From: Solirubrobacterales bacterium
Lineage (GTDB): Bacteria > Actinomycetota > Thermoleophilia > Solirubrobacterales > Solirubrobacteraceae
Assembly: GCA_013815355.1 (NCBI GenBank)
Contig: JACDGG010000010.1
Coordinates: 1-36,373 of the forward strand
DNA length: 36,373 nucleotides
Direction: 5' to 3'
A program made the position numbers and the translations under genes. Positions 7,601 through 15,552 of this stretch are shown piece after piece; within the stretch, counting starts at the first letter, position 1; each line of letters starts with the position of its first letter. The notes below the pieces were generated by a model, which had not been told where the DNA came from, made no database searches, and saw nothing but the letters and a program-made list of their open reading frames with translations.

Positions 7601-9226
7601 TCAGCTCAGCGCCGGCGCGGCCTGGATCTGCGTGATGCGTGCCTGCCCTGCGGCGCCGAGCACGAGCACCGCGCCCCAGCCGGTGCCCAGGCCCATGATC
7701 CGATCCGGCTCGAGCACACTGCGCTTGCTACGGGTGCGCGTGCTCCTGCCGTCGCTGTGCTGGGAGACCTTCCATGTGCCTTCGCTTCCGGCCACGGCAG
7801 CGATCAGCTCGGCCGAGGCCGGGACGACCTGGCGGTGGGCGATCAGCAGTGAGAGATTGCCCATCACCTGCTCGAGCAGACGCTCGCGTCCCGGCAGACG
7901 CAGATCTGAGATCTCCTGGGTTCCCAGCATCAGGCTGAAGCCGGCCGATCGCGCTCTCCCGAACAGCCGCACGACCTGCTCCGCCGCGACGGCGGAGAAC
8001 TCATCGATGATCACCGCCGTCGGCACCGGGCGGCCCTGGAGCGCCGCGACCGTCGTCTGCAGATCCTGCACGATCGCCGCACCGATCATCTGAGCCAGCA
8101 ACGGCCGGGTGTCGGATTCCAAGCGGAAGTACACGACCGCCCGTTCAGCGACCGCCGCCGGCAGCGCCAGCTGAGAAGCCCCCGCGGTGCTCGGCTCAAG
8201 CCACGGCCCGACGTCTGACTCCACGAGGATCGCGAGCCGGTCACGAACCCCGGCCAGGTCTCGCTGCTGGCGGCTCGTGAGCGAATCGAGGTAGGCGAAC
8301 GTCGCGGCGGCCGCGGGCTCGGGCAGACGGCGGGCGAGCAGCTCCAGCCGGGAGGGGTCGAGCTGAGCCACGATCTCGCCCAGGCTGATCTCCTCGCCGC
8401 TGCGACGCAGCGTCCGAACGACATGGCCTAGGTAACGCTGTGCCTGGCGCAGGTAGTGCGGCTCGGTGAACAGCTCGCCGGCCAGCACCTTGTCGGCGAT
8501 CTCGGTGTCGCTGCCGATCGCATACGGGTTATAGACACATCCCCCGCGCGGGGTCCATTCCGTGAATTGGCGCTCGGAGATGCGAGCAGCGTGCTGCAGT
8601 TGCTCGCGCATCGCCTCATCGCCCTTGGGGTCCACGACGATCACTCCCATCCCACGGGCTATCGCGGCGAGCGCCATCGCTGTCTGTGTGACCGTCTTGC
8701 CTGAACCGGTGGCGCCGACGATCAGGGTGTGCATCGCTCCGGCGGGTCCCGCGAACGGCACGCGCACGTCGCGGTGCTGCTCGTCGTGGCCGATCAGCAT
8801 CCCCGGCTCGGCCGCTCGGGAGCCAGGGACGCCCAGCTCGCCTGCGAGGAGCTTCAGCCGCGGGCGGGCGATCGAGGCCAGATATGTCGACGGCCGGCTC
8901 CCGCGAGCTGCGATCTCTGCGAGATCGCCACCGGCCTGGAGGTCTTCTCGGTGCCAGCGCCGTGCCCGCACCGTTGCGGCGAGAGCGGTGGCAGCGAGCG
9001 CGAGCTGCAAGGAGCCGAGAAGGGGGCCAATCAGCAGGATCACCGGCAGCGAAACTGCACTCCAGCTCCAGTGCAGATGACGGGTGCGTATCAGGCGAGC
9101 GCCCAGCAGTCCGATCATCACTGCGAGCGCGAGCTCGAAGATCGATCCGGTCAGGACGTGCAGGAGCTGCTCCGGGTAGGCCAGCAGGTCTTCCCGAGGT
9201 TCGGTGGTTGCATCGGATGAGGGCAT
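7601..9226 (-). CDS. TraD/TraG-type type IV coupling protein (conjugative DNA-transfer ATPase)
   Basis: The product is 541 residues. Start ATG 9226 has Shine-Dalgarno AAAGGAG. Two hydrophobic segments (about 21-46 and 54-86) form the N-terminal membrane anchor typical of coupling proteins. Walker A is GATGSGKT (171-178), VVDPKGD is at 197-203, Walker B is AVIIDEF (404-410) and the sensor region is MLGTQEISDLRLPG (433-446). Family knowledge: these hexameric FtsK-like motors deliver relaxase-bound DNA to a type IV secretion channel. No relaxase or channel gene lies in the same cluster. Sizes and motifs are normal, so the ATPase should be active. Confidence 0.85.
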   Translation of the reverse strand: MPSSDATTEPREDLLAYPEQLLHVLTGSIFELALAVMIGLLGARLIRTRHLHWSWSAVSLPVILLIGPLLGSLQLALAATALAATVRARRWHREDLQAGGDLAEIAARGSRPSTYLASIARPRLKLLAGELGVPGSRAAEPGMLIGHDEQHRDVRVPFAGPAGAMHTLIVGATGSGKTVTQTAMALAAIARGMGVIVVDPKGDEAMREQLQHAARISERQFTEWTPRGGCVYNPYAIGSDTEIADKVLAGELFTEPHYLRQAQRYLGHVVRTLRRSGEEISLGEIVAQLDPSRLELLARRLPEPAAAATFAYLDSLTSRQQRDLAGVRDRLAILVESDVGPWLEPSTAGASQLALPAAVAERAVVYFRLESDTRPLLAQMIGAAIVQDLQTTVAALQGRPVPTAVIIDEFSAVAAEQVVRLFGRARSAGFSLMLGTQEISDLRLPGRERLLEQVMGNLSLLIAHRQVVPASAELIAAVAGSEGTWKVSQHSDGRSTRTRSKRSVLEPDRIMGLGTGWGAVLVLGAAGQARITQIQAAPALS

Positions 9227-9245
9227 TGCGCCACTCCTTTCATGA

Positions 9246-9360
9246 GCCTGCGCGGGCAGGCGGATTTGAGCCGGCGCTCGCCGGCCATTGACACGCAGGC
9301 CGCGCCGGCCGAAGGGCCGGTATCGGTGCCTGCGCGTTGGGCATGGCAGGCCCGAAGGCC
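9246..9360. repeat. Cluster of four short GC hairpins before the coupling-ATPase gene
   Basis: Four strong hairpins lie in the 190-base gap between the response regulator stop (9417) and the ATPase start (9226): GCCTGC/GCAGGC (9246-9261), GCCGGC/GCCGGC (9272-9287), CCGGCC/GGCCGG with a GAAG loop (9305-9320) and GGCC/GGCC with a CGAA loop (9349-9360). Read leftward, two loops become TTC-containing tetraloops. They may tune readthrough or stability of the operon mRNA. Confidence 0.6.
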
Positions 9361-9416
9361 CGTCCAAGTTCTTCGCGGGGCGAGAGCGCGCCACCGCTAC
9401 CGAGCAGCGGCGCGCG

Positions 9417-10127
9417 TCAGATCAGCCGATAGCCGACTCCCCAGACGTTGATGACCCAGCGCCGGGTCTGATCGACCTCGAGCTTGCGCCGCAGGCGACT
9501 CGCATGACTGTCCACGGTGCGTGTGGAGCCTCCGGAGCGATAGCCCCAGACGCCGCGCAGCAGCTGATCGCGCGTGAACACGCGCGAGGGCTCCCGGGCA
9601 AGATGGATGAGCAGGTCGAACTCCATGCGGCGCAGCATGAGCTCGCGACCGTGGAGGGTCGCGAGGTGAGCGTGACTGTCGATCACGAGGCTCTCGACTG
9701 CGAGCCAGCGCGTGGCGTCTCCCGAGTTTCTGACACGGCGCAGGAGCGCCCTCACGCGCGCACGCAGCTCGAGGTAGCCGCAGGCCCGTGTGAGGAAGTC
9801 ATCGGCGCCCGCTTCAAAGGCGCGGAGCATCTCCAGCTCATGCCCCTTGGCGCCGAGGACGATCGTCGGCATCGCGCGGTCCCACGGGGCGCAACCGGGC
9901 GGCGCTCGACGAATCTCCTCCAACAGCGTGAGCGCTCCGCGCGGGGCGTCTAGGTCGCCCAGAAGCGCGACCTCCGGCGCCCGGGCCCGAGCGAGGATGC
10001 GAGCGTGCTCGCTCGTGCGCGCGACCTCCACGCCGAAGCCGTCGGCGACGAGCTGATCGGCCAGTGCGCAAGCGCGCTCCCGGTCGGCCTCGACGATCAG
10101 GACCGGCCCCTCGGGGCGAGCGCTCAC
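9417..10127 (-). CDS. OmpR/PhoB-family response regulator (orphan, atypical receiver)
   Basis: The product is 236 residues. The receiver domain (about 10-120) reads VLIVEADRERA with LLGDLDAPRG, where the Asp before LDAP is the likely phosphoacceptor. The switch Lys of the usual TKPF motif is replaced by Arg (FLTRACGYLELRARVRALLRR). The C-terminal winged helix is complete: RRMEFDLLIHLAREPSRVF, RDQLLRGVWGYRS, then TVDSHASRLRRKL and VWGVGYRLI. The GTG start overlaps the stop of the upstream gene by four bases (GTGA). No histidine kinase is nearby. It probably controls the conjugation-like cluster in which it sits; the target sites are unknown. Confidence 0.85.
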   Translation of the reverse strand: MSARPEGPVLIVEADRERACALADQLVADGFGVEVARTSEHARILARARAPEVALLGDLDAPRGALTLLEEIRRAPPGCAPWDRAMPTIVLGAKGHELEMLRAFEAGADDFLTRACGYLELRARVRALLRRVRNSGDATRWLAVESLVIDSHAHLATLHGRELMLRRMEFDLLIHLAREPSRVFTRDQLLRGVWGYRSGGSTRTVDSHASRLRRKLEVDQTRRWVINVWGVGYRLI

Positions 10128-11080
10128 GCCACTTCCACCTCCCGGGGAGTCAAGCCGAGACCGCGACGGGCGATCAGGGCCAGCACGTCGCTGTGCACCC
10201 AGGGAGTCGGCGCGCCTCGTCCCCCCTCGGCGAGCAGCCCGACGCGGCGGGCGAGCCAGCTCGTCTCGCCACTCTCGTTGCCCTTGCGGTCGCGCTTCAC
10301 ACGCCCGCAGAGCCGTGCGATCTCGCTCATGCTTCGCCTTTCATTTGCGACGTGCGCGAGCACCGCCTCGCGGAGCCTACGGTTGAGCACGATCGGGCTC
10401 TCGCGGACACGCACGAGCTCCGCCTCGAGGACGCTCGTCGAGATCTCACCGTCGCCCTTGTGCAGCGCGAGCATCCCTTCTGTCAACGAGCAGGCCGGCT
10501 CGTAGTGCTCGAGATTCCCAACGACCTCGCGGAGACTGAGGGTTCGCATCGCAGGGGCGCCGTCTGCTGTCTCACAGCCCCACCGCAGCTCGGGGATCGC
10601 GACGCGTCCCGCGACCAGGCGCAGCGCGTAGGCGTGCCCCTCGCGATCGCGAGGCATGCTCGCAGAGGCGAGCGCCGTGATCTGCGCGGCGTCGCACCCG
10701 AGCGGGGCGAGCGGATCGATGCGCGCGTCCTGCTCGGTGAGAGCCCGGCAGCGAGCCGGATCGGGGGGATCGCTCTGAAGGTAGTCGCGGCAGATCAGCG
10801 CGGCGTTCTCTGGGGGCTCATCCGCGGCGAGGTGCGCCAGGAGCCTGCGGTCTGCGCTCGTGGCAAGGTCGCGGTCGATGACGAGCACCGAGCCCAGCGA
10901 TCCGGTGCGCGCGACGATCTCGCGATCGTGTCCGGAGCTGTCGGTGTAGAGCGCGAGCGCTTGCGGAGCTCCTCCGGCCGGGTCCGAGACGCGCCGGCAT
11001 CCACCGGATCGGCGGTGGCGGGCAGGCTCGCGCTCGGTGTTGCGGTGTCGGGCGATCGTGTCGGATGAGCTGGCGGGCAT
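10124..11080 (-). CDS. Unknown protein with C-terminal helix-turn-helix-like region
   Basis: I do not recognise a named family for these 318 residues. The start ATG 11080 is firm: AGGAGG precedes it by 4 bases. The first ~35 residues are basic and disordered-looking. The middle includes LVIDRDLATSADRRLLAHLAAD (about 85-106). The C-terminal third (SMSEIARLCGR, then SGETSWLARRVGLL and PTPWVHSDVLALIARRGLGL) resembles a DNA-binding helix-turn-helix followed by a conserved tail. The four-base overlap with the response regulator gene means the two are made together. A DNA-binding partner of the cluster is a guess from this context. Confidence 0.6.
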   Translation of the reverse strand: MPASSSDTIARHRNTEREPARHRRSGGCRRVSDPAGGAPQALALYTDSSGHDREIVARTGSLGSVLVIDRDLATSADRRLLAHLAADEPPENAALICRDYLQSDPPDPARCRALTEQDARIDPLAPLGCDAAQITALASASMPRDREGHAYALRLVAGRVAIPELRWGCETADGAPAMRTLSLREVVGNLEHYEPACSLTEGMLALHKGDGEISTSVLEAELVRVRESPIVLNRRLREAVLAHVANERRSMSEIARLCGRVKRDRKGNESGETSWLARRVGLLAEGGRGAPTPWVHSDVLALIARRGLGLTPREVEVA

Positions 11081-11651
11081 GTTTCCTCCTGGGGTGCGTT
11101 TGGCGGCGGTGGGGGCGGGCGTCGATGGGAGCGCACGCGCAGCTCGTCAAGCCGCTGGCGTGGATGCTCCGGGGCTTCTCGAGGGACTCCGAGAGCTCCC
11201 AAAGGGCGTCTCGGACCTCGGTGTGCACGCGGGCGAGCGGGGGATGAAGCTGGCGCGCAAGCGCTCGCGACCATCACATCCACGACCCGAAGCTCTCGGC
11301 GTCGCGCGGTGGCTGCTCGTTGCTCACTCAGACGAGCGAGGTATGTGTGGGCGAGGCGGAGAGATCTGGGGTAAGGAGGTGGGGCGGCGCACACTAGCCC
11401 GAGTCTGCGATTGGATCGCGGGCGCATCGCGCTGCGCGCTTCTGCGCCCGCAGTCGCCTCCCGTCGCGTGCTGCAATTCCGCTCTGCAATGCTGGATCTC
11501 GTGATGAGGTGATGCATTTGCGTGGCTCCTGGCACGGGGGGCGACGGCGTCACGCTGCGTGCCGGAACAGTGGTGACTGCACGGCGTGACCGGGCGACTG
11601 CGCGATGCGGCGGGCGAACGCATGAACGGCTGCGTGCCAAAGCGGCGGGGG
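11081..11651. other. 571-base gap within the conjugation-like cluster
   Basis: No clear gene is present. On minus, a frame from about 11330 to 11100 has coding-like third positions and reads LARVHTEVRDALWELSES around 11228-11180. It is broken by a TGA near 11270 and runs into the next gene in another frame. It may be a decayed small gene. CTGCAAT occurs twice, at 11471-11477 and 11484-11490 (13 bp apart), as a possible operator half-site pair. The gap is the likely promoter region of the two regulator genes downstream. Confidence 0.4.
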
Positions 11652-14600
11652 TCACGGCAGCGCCTCGGAAGCGAGCAGAACGACGCTGCGCTGCTCGATC
11701 TGCGTCTCGGCCGCCCGGCGATCGCCGCGCGCCGCGGCAACCCGGAGGTGCGGGGGAAGCCGCGGGACTCCGTAGGCGCACAGCAGCCGCTCGTGGATGT
11801 CGCGCTCGGACACGAACAGCGTCTGCTCGCGCCCCTGGTACTCCCAGTCCTGGGGGTACTCCCCGGCATACGCGCGAGAGGCGCGCAGGACCGTGTCGGC
11901 CTGTCGTGCGCAAGCTCGCGAGCGAGCCCGGTCGCGGCAGATGAACACGACCAGAGGCGTGGCCAGCATGCGCTCGCCGTAGCGACGGGTGTGCGCTGCC
12001 CAACCTGTGAGGAAATGGTCGTAGCGCTCGAGCTTGGCGACGCCGCGCGCGTCGAGCAGGCGATCGTCGCGCTCGAGGATCAGATCGATCGCGTGAGCTT
12101 CCTTCGTGAGAGGCGCCTCGATCTCGACGATGGCGCCTGGGCGCAGCGAATCGAAGCGCTCCGCGGCAGCGGCGTTGCCGGCTGCATCGGTGCGCAGGAA
12201 GTCGTGGGCCGAGCGCCCGCCCGGGAGCCGCAGCTCTCCCGGTGAGAGCCTCGCGCGGCCGTGCGTCCGGGCAGGTTCGGGCACGAGCAGGCTCGCCTGC
12301 TCTGGACCGCGCACGACCGGCCCGGAAGAGGCGCCGACCACGTCGATCAGCGCGAGCACCCAGCCGGCGAGGTGAATGTCGCGGCGAGCCTCATGAAGTC
12401 GCGCCTCGCCGCCGCTAGGCGGCGCATCGACTGGCCGGGCATCGGCCGCCAGGGCGCTCTGGCCCTGAGCCTGGGCGCCCGCGAGCGCCCGCAGTCCCCC
12501 GGCGCTGAGCCGGTAGGCCATCGGCACGCCACCGCCGTCGCGACGATGAAACTGAAAGCGCTCGACGAGCCCCGCGTCCGAGAGCCGCTTCAACCGGCGC
12601 TGGGTCGTGCTGGGCGCGCGGCCCGGATTGTGATGGCGGTGGATCTGGCTGCTGAGAAGGTGGCGCAGCGAAGCGATCGAGGTGAGGATTTCGAGGTCCA
12701 GGGCATCCGGCTGATGGGCGCGAGCCGGCCGGGCGGGCCTCGCGACTCGAGCGCTGTGGGCTCTATCCAGATCGACGAGCTCGCGATAGCTCGGCGCGGC
12801 GATATCCGGCAGGCTCGTATCCGGCCCGACCGCCGAAACGAGCGGCGAGCGCTCTTGAGCGGGGCGCTCAGGCGGTGCCGGCGCGGTCCGGAGAATCCTC
12901 TGCGGATGATCCCAGTGGGGCTGTCGCAGGTCGCTGAGATGCCGTGCCCCGCGTTCCTGCTGGCGCGCGGCGTGAGCTGCGAGACGCTCGTGGTCGACGG
13001 CCATCGGCAGCGTGCGCGCGATGAACGAGCTCTGGCGCCCGCCGGCCGTAAGCCAGCTTGCGACCGCGTGATGCTTGGGGAGATGCAGGCGCACATCGGG
13101 GTATCCGAGCGCGGAGAGACGGCCGATCCCCGGTCTGACGGTATCTGAGAACTCAGCCATCGTGAGCGACACTGCCGAGCGAGCGTCCTTGACCGAGGAG
13201 GTGGCGAAGTACACGCGATGAGCAAAGAGGGCATCGAGCTGCTCGCGCACATCGCGGTCGATCCACTGAGAATCCGTCTGCCAGCACGCGACCGTCTCAA
13301 GGCCGGCGGAGCGCTTCAGCGCCATCGTCTCGGCGAAGCCGCGATTGATCACGAGCGGCGCCTCATCGATCTTGAGCGCCACCGCGATGCGCCGCTCACC
13401 TGCCACGAGGTCCTGCTGGCGGGCGAGGGCCGCGTCGAGCATCCCGACCAGCAGTTGCATCAGCACCGAGGTGTTGCCCGCGCCCATCGAGCCGAGCGCT
13501 CCCTTGACGACGAGCACCTCGGCGCCGGCGATCACGCGATCGAAGTCGACGCGCAGCGCGTCGTTGAGCAGGACGCGCTTGATCGACGGCGAGTTCAGCA
13601 GCCGCGCCAGCTTGTTGACGGGCGCGTCGAGCTTCGCGGTCGTCGTGGCGCGCGAGTCGGCGAGCTGCGCGGAGAGCTCGGCCGTGAAGAACGAGCTGAT
13701 CTCCTTCAGCTCAGGAAGCGTCCTGACGTGCGCTCCCACGCTCGCGCGGTAGGAGTACCCCTCCTCTCCTACCGAGAGCAGGCGCGCGGCATCCCACAGC
13801 GTCGAGCGTCGATCGTGCGCGAGCACGGCGATGATCGAGTTGCGCAGGTAGCGGTCTGAGGAGGCGCGGATGTCCGCGTCGGTAAACAGGTTCTTCAGCG
13901 CGGCCACGACGTAGTCGGCGATCACGTCCGCCGGCGCATCGACGGCGAGCGGGTTGAAGCCGCAGGTGGGATGGGCGAAGTCGAGAAGCGTGCAGGTGCG
14001 GTCGAGCGGCACGGCGCTCAGCGTGGCGTCGGCCGCGTCGCCCTTGGGGTCGAGCACGATCACGGCGCAGCGCTCGCGACGCACGTCCTCTGCGACGGTC
14101 GCGACCAGGTAGCTGGACTTGCCCTGCTCGACCGTGCCCGGGACCGCGGTGTTCTGCTTGCGCAGCTCCTCAGCGATTGTGACCGGGCCGACCGAGTCGC
14201 AGAGCGTGCCAGCGCCGGCAGGCCGCGAGATCCCCGCTGGCGCCGGCGCCAGCGGCAACCCCGAACGTGCGACGGGCACGTTGAGATAGTCGAGCGAGGG
14301 GAGCTGCCAGAGCGATGCCAGCTCACTCGTCGCGAACACGCCCTTACGGAAGGACGGCAATGGGTTGCCCTCTCCTCTCTGCACGCGGCGCGTGTAGAGC
14401 CCGAGCAGGCCGTGGCGTATGGCCGTCCCGCGCTCCACGAGCCTGTTCTCGGCGAGCTCGATACGCAGCTCTGAGGCGATCCGCTCGCAGGCGACGCGCT
14501 CGGCGGCGACGATCCTCAGCTCTGCGAAGAACAGGCTGTGGTGCTGAACATCCAGTCCTCCTCGAAGCTCCGCGTCGTCGAGCATCGAGCGGTCGTGCAT

Positions 14601-15443
14601 GACCGCTCCCTCGCGGCGCTCACGAGACAGTCGCGCCTCGCGACTCTTGAACGCGTGCCTTGCGAGCTTCTCAAACGCCGCCGGCGTGGGCGTGAGGGCG
14701 ATCTGCACGAAGGCAGGCGCTCCCCCGACGCCCATCACCGTGAGCAGACGGTTGACCGAGGGCTCGCGTTCGTGCTCGAAGCGATCCAGCGCACGCGCGC
14801 GCATGACGAACTCGCGGTGCTTCTTCAGACGCAGGACTGCCGGCGGATCACCCACACGCCACTCGCATGGGGCCAGACGGCAGCTGGGATATGCATTGCG
14901 CAGAGCTGCCTCCACAATCGACTCGAGGCCATGCGGGCAGCTCACCGCGAGCCAGCCCGCGGGAGCCCGCGGGTCGCCGCCGTAATGCACCTCGAGCGCC
15001 AGCGAGGGCTGCCCTTGCAGCAGGCGTCGCCACCATCGGTGCTGCAGCCGCCGGTGCAGTGCCTCGAACATCCGGGGCAGCGCATCAGCCTCGGCGTGAT
15101 CGCCCCGGTAAGGCTCGACGACGAGTCGCACGTAGCGGCGGCGGCGGCGCGCTCGCCCGCGAGCGAGCGCGATCAGGAGTGCGGCGAGGAGCGTCAGCGC
15201 CGCCAGCATCTGCAGCGGCGCGAGCGCGCCAAACAGCTTCCAGCCCCAGATCGCTCGCGCCTCGCGCCCGACCGCGCCTGCGACGGTTCTTCCGTGGGCT
15301 CGGGCTGCGTGCTCTCGGCTCTGACCACGCAGGATGCGCCCGGGGCCGCCGTCGAGAAACCACGCGAGCGAAGCGGCCCCGCCGATCGCCGCGAGCAGTC
15401 CAAGCATCCGCCACAGAAGGAAGCGCAGCACGTGCTGGCTCAT
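11652..15443 (-). CDS. TraG-like ATPase fused to a replication-relaxation domain
   Basis: The product is 1263 residues. Two N-terminal hydrophobic segments (about 5-30 and 70-95) anchor it in the membrane. A region of ~300 residues follows without a motif I recognise. The ATPase has Walker A GTVEQGKS (436-443), VIVLDPKGD (462-470) and Walker B ALKIDEA (689-695), as in TraG/VirD4 and HerA-type motors. From about 914, LEILTSIASLRHLLSSQIHR and TTQRRLKRLSDAGLVERF form a winged helix. A C-terminal core (IDLILERDD, AKLERYDHF, TPLVVFICRD) matches the replication-relaxation family. The same domain types appear as separate genes at 6784 and 7601. No Shine-Dalgarno is obvious before ATG 15443. Fusion of motor and DNA-binding domain suggests a DNA-translocating machine. 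Confidence 0.75.
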   Translation of the reverse strand: MSQHVLRFLLWRMLGLLAAIGGAASLAWFLDGGPGRILRGQSREHAARAHGRTVAGAVGREARAIWGWKLFGALAPLQMLAALTLLAALLIALARGRARRRRRYVRLVVEPYRGDHAEADALPRMFEALHRRLQHRWWRRLLQGQPSLALEVHYGGDPRAPAGWLAVSCPHGLESIVEAALRNAYPSCRLAPCEWRVGDPPAVLRLKKHREFVMRARALDRFEHEREPSVNRLLTVMGVGGAPAFVQIALTPTPAAFEKLARHAFKSREARLSRERREGAVMHDRSMLDDAELRGGLDVQHHSLFFAELRIVAAERVACERIASELRIELAENRLVERGTAIRHGLLGLYTRRVQRGEGNPLPSFRKGVFATSELASLWQLPSLDYLNVPVARSGLPLAPAPAGISRPAGAGTLCDSVGPVTIAEELRKQNTAVPGTVEQGKSSYLVATVAEDVRRERCAVIVLDPKGDAADATLSAVPLDRTCTLLDFAHPTCGFNPLAVDAPADVIADYVVAALKNLFTDADIRASSDRYLRNSIIAVLAHDRRSTLWDAARLLSVGEEGYSYRASVGAHVRTLPELKEISSFFTAELSAQLADSRATTTAKLDAPVNKLARLLNSPSIKRVLLNDALRVDFDRVIAGAEVLVVKGALGSMGAGNTSVLMQLLVGMLDAALARQQDLVAGERRIAVALKIDEAPLVINRGFAETMALKRSAGLETVACWQTDSQWIDRDVREQLDALFAHRVYFATSSVKDARSAVSLTMAEFSDTVRPGIGRLSALGYPDVRLHLPKHHAVASWLTAGGRQSSFIARTLPMAVDHERLAAHAARQQERGARHLSDLRQPHWDHPQRILRTAPAPPERPAQERSPLVSAVGPDTSLPDIAAPSYRELVDLDRAHSARVARPARPARAHQPDALDLEILTSIASLRHLLSSQIHRHHNPGRAPSTTQRRLKRLSDAGLVERFQFHRRDGGGVPMAYRLSAGGLRALAGAQAQGQSALAADARPVDAPPSGGEARLHEARRDIHLAGWVLALIDVVGASSGPVVRGPEQASLLVPEPARTHGRARLSPGELRLPGGRSAHDFLRTDAAGNAAAAERFDSLRPGAIVEIEAPLTKEAHAIDLILERDDRLLDARGVAKLERYDHFLTGWAAHTRRYGERMLATPLVVFICRDRARSRACARQADTVLRASRAYAGEYPQDWEYQGREQTLFVSERDIHERLLCAYGVPRLPPHLRVAAARGDRRAAETQIEQRSVVLLASEALP

Positions 15444-15469
15444 CCGACCGAACGGCAGCGATGGGACGG

Positions 15470-15522
15470 GTCGCCGCGGCGCGCCCGGCGGCGCCCGGGC
15501 ACCTGGCGGTGCCCGCGGCGAC
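15470..15522. repeat. Nested palindrome (possible cruciform) before the large ATPase gene
   Basis: An outer 10-bp inverted repeat, GTCGCCGCGG (15470-15479) and CCGCGGCGAC (15513-15522), encloses a second hairpin with CGGGCACC/GGTGCCCG arms around TGGC. It fills the 109-base gap between the TetR-MarR stop (15553) and the ATPase start (15443). It could be a terminator-like block after the regulator gene or an operator. Confidence 0.65.
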
Positions 15523-15552
15523 GTGTTGTGAGGCTAGGTGCTGCTCAGGCGC

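Noticed and set aside
10818-11228. 136-codon leftward gene from GTG 11228
   Set aside because: Its second half runs inside the well-supported 318-residue gene in another frame; only the first ~40 codons look coding, so it is treated as a possible remnant.
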